Part shown: one piece after another, positions 35,106 through 39,798 of the stretch
Position numbering within the stretch: the first letter of the stretch is position 1
Layout: each line of letters opens with the position of its first letter
Assembly: GCA_910579865.1 (NCBI GenBank)
Contig: CAJTXA010000028.1
Location: forward strand, 462-43,063
Source of the DNA: an uncultured Lachnospiraceae bacterium
GTDB lineage: Bacteria; Bacillota; Clostridia; Lachnospirales; Lachnospiraceae
DNA length: 42,602 bases
Reading direction: 5' to 3'
Made by a program: the position numbers and the translations under genes
Notes under the pieces: model-generated
What the model saw: only the letters and a program-made list of their open reading frames with translations
Databases searched by the model: none
What the model was told of the DNA's origin: nothing

Positions 35106-36665
35106 CTATTTTATTAAGTCCTTTATTGCCTGTTCAATTGCATCATACCGCTTTGACTGAAGCTGTTCTAATAATGCTGCCATAGGATCAGTTTTATTAC
35201 TTAATACCATTTTTACAATATTTGGGCTAAATCCGCTTACTAAAGCAACCCCCAAATCATTCTGTCTAATTGGAATTGTACCTGTCTGTGAACCAATATT
35301 CCAAAAGACTAGTCGTGGCAACTGATATCCTGCTTTTTGATAACGTTCTTCAAATATGTGAAACAATTTCTTTGATGGTTTTGTTGGATAATTTCCATCT
35401 GCATTACAGCATACACAAGCATCAAATTCCATATCTGATAAAATTAAAATATTTTGTGGCAATTCTTCCTGTTTCATCTGTTGTTTGATTGCGGTCATTA
35501 AAATCAGATCAAAAACTGCTTCAATATTTGTATTTGCTACTTCATTATGCCGACTTGCAATTATTAATTTTTCTTTTAGACTTACTGCTTTTTTGAAATC
35601 CACAATTTGAGGATGTTCACTAAAGGTAAGGTACGTATTTTGAAATTGTCCCTTACTTCTTTCTGCAAAATAAATAGCAAGTGAATTGGCTACATCTAAA
35701 CACCTTACCTGTGTTCCTCCAATAGTAGACAACATACTGCCTGAACCATCTGCCACACAGAGCGTATTTCCATCATTTGTCCCATAATCTGGCAATGCTT
35801 TCCAAAGTTCTTCCAATGTATTATCTAGTTCTTTTAATTGATAAGAATACAATTCCTTTTTATAATTATGTACAATATCATGTGGAAACAAAACTCCTGC
35901 ATGAATTTTGGTTTCTCCTTTTTTCAAACTTTCTAAATAACACATTCTACGTTCTTTATCATTTCTTAAAAATGCATTATTATAAAGTAAATTTGCTCTA
36001 GATGGAACCGCTGCATAATTAATTTGTGGCCATTCCCTTTTGCTCATAAAAACTTCTACAACCTTAAGATACTTTCGTAGCTTAGAAAGCATTTTTCTAT
36101 ATTGTCTTTCTGAAATATCCAATTTCATAATTATAATATGAGCCAAACGTTTGGTTTCTTTTGAAGAAGCATTTGCACTTGGAAGCCACTTTGCCAGCAA
36201 AGAAATTGCTTTTTCCTCACTCATATGCTGTCTATCTTCTGCTAACTGTCGTTTTATTATCTCAATAATATCATCACAAAGACAACTATCTAACAGACAA
36301 AGCAAATTATCCCAACGACTATAAAAAGGAATCCATTCTAATACAGCTTTTACAAATTCTGGATTATTTCTGGCAAGGCATTTCATTCCAATTCGAAATA
36401 AACGCCGTTCTCCTAATCCCTCTCGTACATCTCCTGCGAAAAATAACCACTTAACTGCAAGCAACTTATCTTCACAAAAAACTTCTGTAAATTTTTCTTC
36501 TATTTTCTGTTCACTTTGATTGCGCAGAGAGGATACTTGAAAATTTAAATCCAGTAGTTTTTTCCCTGTTGTCTGATATCCTACTGCACCATTTTCTGTA
36601 ATACTTATATTCTTATCTGTCTCTAATGTATTCTTTAAATGTTCCATAAATTCCATACTCTGCAT
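35106..36665 (-). CDS. DUF2828 family protein (TROVE-like helical domain plus vWA domain)
   Basis: The 519 aa protein begins ITENGAVGYQTTGKKLLDLN and has WLFFAGDVREGLGERRLFRI and AKWLPSANASSKETKRLAHI, which I associate with DUF2828, an alpha-helical family resembling the TROVE domain of Ro60. Residues 300-480 are a von Willebrand A fold with an intact MIDAS metal site: DGSGS about 307-311, Thr about 380 (NTN) and Asp about 412 (SDMEFD). Ro60 has the same order, a helical RNA-binding ring then vWA. The four tRNA-like RNAs and RNA E lie immediately upstream on this strand, so it is a strong candidate for their binding protein; this is inference. The start is uncertain (TTG 36668, ATG 36665, ATG 36656). 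Confidence 0.8.
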   Translation of the reverse strand: MQSMEFMEHLKNTLETDKNISITENGAVGYQTTGKKLLDLNFQVSSLRNQSEQKIEEKFTEVFCEDKLLAVKWLFFAGDVREGLGERRLFRIGMKCLARNNPEFVKAVLEWIPFYSRWDNLLCLLDSCLCDDIIEIIKRQLAEDRQHMSEEKAISLLAKWLPSANASSKETKRLAHIIIMKLDISERQYRKMLSKLRKYLKVVEVFMSKREWPQINYAAVPSRANLLYNNAFLRNDKERRMCYLESLKKGETKIHAGVLFPHDIVHNYKKELYSYQLKELDNTLEELWKALPDYGTNDGNTLCVADGSGSMLSTIGGTQVRCLDVANSLAIYFAERSKGQFQNTYLTFSEHPQIVDFKKAVSLKEKLIIASRHNEVANTNIEAVFDLILMTAIKQQMKQEELPQNILILSDMEFDACVCCNADGNYPTKPSKKLFHIFEERYQKAGYQLPRLVFWNIGSQTGTIPIRQNDLGVALVSGFSPNIVKMVLSNKTDPMAALLEQLQSKRYDAIEQAIKDLIK

Positions 36666-36729
36666 CAACCCTTTCTAAATCCTATATTTTTTACTTTCCT
36701 TTTTCTTTCACAAATCTTTTTAATAACAA

Positions 36730-36854
36730 TGAAGAGTGGGTGGATTCGAACCACCAAATCTTTACGAAGCCCCTATGTATGTAAATGCTGTTTGAGACTT
36801 TTACAAGTCTCTTTCATACTATCTGCTGCCTATCCCATTTTGGCTACACTCTTC
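36730..36854 (-). ncRNA. tRNA-like RNA TL4 with remodelled anticodon arm
   Basis: The acceptor stem is GAAGAGTG/CACTCTTC (36854-36847 and 36738-36731), 8 bp if the last G-C pair forms. The D-arm is GCC/GGC around a loop with GGG, and the T-arm is GGTGG-TTCGAAT-CCACC. In place of the anticodon loop, a 5 bp stem GTATG/CATAC encloses the hairpin GAGACTT-GTAA-AAGTCTC and then AAACAGCATTTA. A longer variable region of about 20 nt precedes the T-arm. Discriminator is A (36730); no CCA is encoded. It is 65 bases upstream of the DUF2828 start. There is no plausible anticodon, so it should not decode. Confidence 0.8.
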
Positions 36855-36857
36855 TCT

Positions 36858-36959
36858 AAAAATAAGAAAAAGACTACAAAATTGTATCTTTCTAGTCTCA
36901 TTTTGTTACCCTCTAATCGTGAAAGTTATTTTACGCTGTTTGAGACTATTCTTATTTTT
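36858..36959 (-). ncRNA. Structured RNA element E, three-way junction with ACAGC motif
   Basis: This 102-base segment lies between TL3 and TL4. Its ends form a perfect 11 bp stem, AAAAATAAGAA/TTCTTATTTTT. Inside, TAGTCTC/GAGACTA (7 bp) encloses a loop starting AAACAGCG, and a second hairpin forms from AAAGA-TACAA and TTGTA-G-TCTTT. The 13-mer AGTCTCAAACAGC is shared exactly with TL4. It lacks acceptor, D- and T-arms, so it is not tRNA-like. The stem made by its own ends recalls Y RNAs, but a spacer structure that helps process the array is also possible. Confidence 0.6.
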
Positions 36960-36963
36960 AAAC

Positions 36964-37073
36964 AGGGACGACAGGAATTGAACCTGTGACACTATGAGGT
37001 ATTAAAGATTTGCTGTTCGTGTTTTTCTAAACACATTTGTTTCATATGCTCTACCCATCTGAGCTACGTCCCT
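36964..37073 (-). ncRNA. tRNA-like RNA TL3 with remodelled anticodon arm
   Basis: The acceptor stem is AGGGACG/CGTCCCT, the D-arm GCTC/GAGC around AGATGGGTA, and the T-arm ACAGG-TTCAATT-CCTGT. The central part is closed by TATGA/TCATA (5 bp) and contains the hairpin GTGTTT-AGAA-AAACAC followed by GAACAGCAAATCTTT. The length is 110 nt, compared with 73-90 for a tRNA. Discriminator G is at 36963 and there is no CCA. The T-arm is identical to that of TL2 and the inner hairpin nearly so, which points to duplication. Confidence 0.85.
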
Positions 37074-37109
37074 TTTTATTTTTAACTTCTATTATTTACT
37101 TACAAAAAT

Positions 37110-37248
37110 AGGGATGACAGGAATTGAACCTGTGATCGAATAAACATTAGGATTTGAACCTATTACTCAAAAGAGTCGCCAAAAATTTGCTGTCTGCGTT
37201 TTTCTAAACACATCTGTTTATTTGCTTTCCCCACTAAGCTACATCCCT
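37110..37248 (-). ncRNA. tRNA-like RNA TL2, largest copy, with a second T-arm-like hairpin
   Basis: The acceptor stem is AGGGATG/CATCCCT, the D-arm GCTT/AAGC, and the T-arm ACAGG-TTCAATT-CCTGT. A 7 bp stem AATAAAC/GTTTATT closes the insert. Inside are the hairpin TGTGTTT-AGAA-AAACGCA, then GACAGCAAATTTTTGG, then a small hairpin ACTC-TTTT-GAGT, then TAGG-TTCAAAT-CCTA, which looks like another T-arm. The length is 139 nt. Discriminator A is at 37109. It is 36 bases upstream of TL3 in the direction of transcription. Confidence 0.85.
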
Positions 37249-37266
37249 TTCTATCCTATTTCAAAC

Positions 37267-37362
37267 GGGGACGGTAGGATTCGAACCCACGAATTTACAA
37301 AATATTGCTGTCTATGTCTTTCTAGACATAATTCTTTTGCTCTACCACTAAGCTACGTCCCC
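37267..37362 (-). ncRNA. tRNA-like RNA TL1 with remodelled anticodon arm
   Basis: The acceptor stem is GGGGACG/CGTCCCC, the D-arm GCTT/GAGC with loop AGTGGTA, and the T-arm GTGGG-TTCGAAT-CCTAC. Positions 8-9 are TA, as in tRNA. The insert is closed by GAATT/AATTC (5 bp, the length of an anticodon stem) and holds the hairpin TATGTCT-AGAA-AGACATA followed by GACAGCAATATTTTG. It is 96 nt, the most compact copy. Discriminator G is at 37266; CCA is not encoded. Its 5' end is 12 bases after the rhaM stop, so it is probably cut from a longer transcript. Confidence 0.85.
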
Positions 37363-37374
37363 TGCTCAATACTC

Positions 37375-37692
37375 TTAATCTAGTTCAAACATTTTCTTTA
37401 ATTGTGGCTGTGCACCTGTCACAGGATCTAACTCCATTTCCATTACATCTTTCATATACTCATTCCACTTATCTACAATTGGGCTATTTGCCTGTGTCTT
37501 TGCTGCAAAATCAATTCCCTTTTCGCACTCATAATATCCAAATAGTTCATCCTTCACATTCCAGATTGTATAATTGCAGATCCCAGCTTCCTTTAACAAT
37601 TCCACTAATTCTGGCCAAATTGTATCATGACGTCTTTTATATTCTTCTAACTTTCCATCTAATACTTTTGCTTTCCAAGCATACTTCTCCAT
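37375..37692 (-). CDS. rhaM: L-rhamnose mutarotase
   Basis: RhaM interconverts the alpha and beta anomers of L-rhamnose. The 105 aa protein has the standard length and family pattern: EYKRRHDTIWPELVELLKEA with the catalytic His, ICNYTIWNVKDELFGYYE and the C-terminal EMELDPVTGAQPQLKKMFEL. No other rhamnose genes are nearby, so it is an orphan here. GAGGG precedes the ATG. Its transcript seems to run directly into the tRNA-like RNAs. Confidence 0.92.
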   Translation of the reverse strand: MEKYAWKAKVLDGKLEEYKRRHDTIWPELVELLKEAGICNYTIWNVKDELFGYYECEKGIDFAAKTQANSPIVDKWNEYMKDVMEMELDPVTGAQPQLKKMFELD

Positions 37693-37732
37693 TCTACAAG
37701 ACCCTCTTTCACCAATATTTTACTTTTCTTTT

Positions 37733-37761
37733 ATTGTACCATTCTTATCCATTTTTTACAA
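37733..37761 (-). promoter_or_regulatory. Sigma-A promoter before rhaM and the tRNA-like array
   Basis: TTGTAA (37761-37756), a 17-base spacer and TACAAT (37738-37733) on the minus strand, 41 bases before rhaM. No better promoter is visible between rhaM and TL1, so this may drive rhaM, the array and the DUF2828 gene together. Confidence 0.65.
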
Positions 37762-37795
37762 GAATTTTTTCATTCATTCTTATAGTTAATCAAAA

Positions 37796-38911
37796 TTATG
37801 GCTGCATCAACTCTGCTACCCGTCCCATCATATCACAATATTCTTCATAGGATTTATATTTTAAAAATAAATCAATATTTTCCTGCATTAACATAGATCT
37901 TTGAAAATTTGCAATATCCTTTCTAATACAATTATATCGATAAGTATAATCCAATTTTATCATTTTTAATGATTCTGCATAGGACAATCCAGTTGGAAAG
38001 TATAATCCCTTTGTTGACTTTCCTTTAAAGCAAGAATCATGATCAAACAATGGATATAATGAATGCATTTTTCCATTCCAAACTAATACACCAAAATTAT
38101 CTCTATTTCGATCCGTATTTAATGTAATATAATCCAAAATATGCATTTTTAAAAATCCAATAGGATCAATCTGCATATATTTTAAATAAGGCAATCCATT
38201 ATAAGTCATAAGATTTGTGTCATAAAAAGACATCATATCCCGATAGGGAACTAACTCTAATATTTCTGATGTTTTTATTTGGCATACAGCACAATCTCTT
38301 CCATTTACTTTTGAATAAATATAACGACTGCATGGTATATTTAAAAATCTAGCCAAATAATATACAATAATTTCTGATAAAATTTCTTTTATTTTTTCAT
38401 ACTTTACCAAAACAATTCCTTTTGAAGTGCGAACAAAACACTTTGCCCGAATTCCTTTGCTTGTTAATTCTCCTGTATAGATTCGATCTCCGATTGCATC
38501 ATTTTGATTGATATCTTCTAAATTTCCTGTTAGAGCAACATCTGCTATCTTCAGTGAAAACTCATTTTTATAAAGATTTACTTTCTCCCATGTTTCCGCT
38601 GAATATTTTGAACAAATCCAATAGTTATCTCGAAAGCTAAGTGCCCTACTTAAGATACAAATATTTACATCACTTTGATCATCAATCCCACAGGAAACTA
38701 AAATTTCTTTACAATATTCACGATTTGTCATTAACATTCGATCCGAACAAAAACTAATAATCATCCCATAATCTCTACGATTTTTTATTGATACTGGTAT
38801 CAATTCACTATCAAAAACTTGAACCGTCTTCCTTTTTGTATCAAATTGAAGTACAATCTCATCTTTATATTTTAAATAATACTCGCTTTCTAAGAACTCT
38901 CTTTCTCCCAT
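37796..38911 (-). CDS. HipA-like protein kinase
   Basis: The 371 aa protein shows the HipA/PI3K-type catalytic core in its C-terminal half: DYITLNTDRNRDNFGVLVWN (catalytic loop, D-x4-N) and LYPLFDHDSCFKGKS (metal-binding Asp). A likely ATP-lysine segment is GIVLVKYEKIKEILSEIIVY. The N-terminal 150 residues are not recognised. Typical HipA is about 440 aa, phosphorylates a tRNA synthetase and is paired with the HTH antitoxin HipB. No HipB is present; a small acidic protein gene lies 11 bases upstream instead. Toxin activity is therefore an inference. Confidence 0.7.
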   Translation of the reverse strand: MGEREFLESEYYLKYKDEIVLQFDTKRKTVQVFDSELIPVSIKNRRDYGMIISFCSDRMLMTNREYCKEILVSCGIDDQSDVNICILSRALSFRDNYWICSKYSAETWEKVNLYKNEFSLKIADVALTGNLEDINQNDAIGDRIYTGELTSKGIRAKCFVRTSKGIVLVKYEKIKEILSEIIVYYLARFLNIPCSRYIYSKVNGRDCAVCQIKTSEILELVPYRDMMSFYDTNLMTYNGLPYLKYMQIDPIGFLKMHILDYITLNTDRNRDNFGVLVWNGKMHSLYPLFDHDSCFKGKSTKGLYFPTGLSYAESLKMIKLDYTYRYNCIRKDIANFQRSMLMQENIDLFLKYKSYEEYCDMMGRVAELMQP

Positions 38912-38922
38912 AAATTATCCTT

Positions 38923-39162
38923 TTACTGAATTTTATGTTTTGTTTTATATTGCTCCCAATTTTTTATTGCATCGTCTTCTGTTTCTCCCCCAAATTCTTC
39001 ATTAATTAAAGCAATGATATATTCTAACATCTCTTCTTTTATTCTTGTTTCATTACACTGGTTCAGCCGTTCTGCCTGCCTTCGTATAAATTCTCCATCT
39101 GGCAAAGTGTCATCATCTAAATCTGCTAAGGCATCACCCAATTCTAAATCTTGAAACATCAT
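38923..39162 (-). CDS. Small acidic hypothetical protein, possible partner of the HipA-like kinase
   Basis: I do not recognise the family. The 79 aa protein is strongly acidic at both ends (LELGDALADLDDDTLPDGEF, EEFGGETEDDAIKNW) and largely helical, with no HTH visible. It sits 11 bases before the kinase gene, as an antitoxin or regulator would. GGGGTGG lies four bases before ATG 39162 and seven before a second ATG at 39159. A short 9-codon leader frame ends in TGA immediately before its start. Confidence 0.6.
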   Translation of the reverse strand: MMFQDLELGDALADLDDDTLPDGEFIRRQAERLNQCNETRIKEEMLEYIIALINEEFGGETEDDAIKNWEQYKTKHKIQ

Positions 39163-39192
39163 TCAACCACCCCATTTTCTAGTTATATTCAT
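39163..39192 (-). other. Possible 9-codon leader peptide
   Basis: ATG at 39192 follows AAGGGAG by seven bases and encodes MNITRKWGG before TGA. The stop abuts the next ATG (TGAATG). Coupled translation with the small acidic gene is possible, but so short a frame could occur by chance. Confidence 0.3.
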
Positions 39193-39237
39193 CCAAACGC
39201 TCCCTTCACACTCTTTCAATCTAAATTAAGATATGGA

Positions 39238-39271
39238 AAGTTCGCTTGCTAATTCGTATGCAAGCGAACTT
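39238..39271. repeat. Perfect 12 bp inverted repeat after the Nudix gene
   Basis: AAGTTCGCTTGC (39238-39249) and GCAAGCGAACTT (39260-39271) with a 10-base loop. There are few T after it on the minus strand, so it is either a weak terminator or a processing site between the Hsp70-Nudix unit and the kinase unit. Confidence 0.55.
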
Positions 39272-39298
39272 AGAACAAACATTTCCTTTTTCCATTAT

Positions 39299-39757
39299 CT
39301 ATTCTGGATAGCAAATTACATCAACTAATTTTTCTCCTATATAGTATAATTTTAAAGAAAAGTACTCTCTTCTCTGCTCCAAAAGCCGAAAAAATACCTT
39401 ATCCCCTTCCCATAACTCTAATTGAAACACTTCTTCTTTTTTTATCCAAGCAAGTGTTCCTTCTGTACAAGTAGCAGATACCCCTTCCCACTGATCTGCA
39501 GTAAACAAATGCATATATTCTGTTTCCTGTCCTTCTTGTACAAAAGTTACTAATCCTCTATAAGAATATCGAATAATAGAAAGTCCTGTTTCTTCTTTTA
39601 CTTCTCGTAACATACACTCTTCTGGTGTTTCTCCATTTTCAAACTTTCCACCAATCCCGAGCCACTTTCCCTGATTGATATCATTTTGTTTTTTATTTCG
39701 GTATAACATCAGATATCTTCCGTCTTGCTCTAAATAGCATAAACTAGACAATCTCAT
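39299..39757 (-). CDS. Nudix hydrolase, MutT-like
   Basis: The Nudix box reads GKFENGETPEECMLREVKEE followed by TG, an exact match to GX5EX7REUXEEXGU. The N-terminus SLCYLEQDGRYLMLYRNKK and WLGIGGKFE resemble 8-oxo-dGTP or related nucleotide-cleaning enzymes of about 150 aa, but the substrate is not certain. AGGAAGGA precedes the start. It lies 41 bases after the Hsp70-like gene and may be co-transcribed with it. Confidence 0.88.
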   Translation of the reverse strand: MRLSSLCYLEQDGRYLMLYRNKKQNDINQGKWLGIGGKFENGETPEECMLREVKEETGLSIIRYSYRGLVTFVQEGQETEYMHLFTADQWEGVSATCTEGTLAWIKKEEVFQLELWEGDKVFFRLLEQRREYFSLKLYYIGEKLVDVICYPE

Positions 39758-39798
39758 TTCTTTTATTCTGTCCTTCCTAGTTTTCCGACTTCTTGATT

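Noticed and set aside
36730..36854. TL4 as a selenocysteine tRNA because of the 8 bp acceptor and 5 bp T-stem
   Set aside because: There is no UCA anticodon loop, the D-stem is only 3 bp, and the inserted hairpin matches TL1-TL3.
37110..37362. Ordinary tRNAs interrupted by group I introns
   Set aside because: Inserts are far too short for group I introns, and removing them does not leave a normal 7-base anticodon loop with a readable anticodon.
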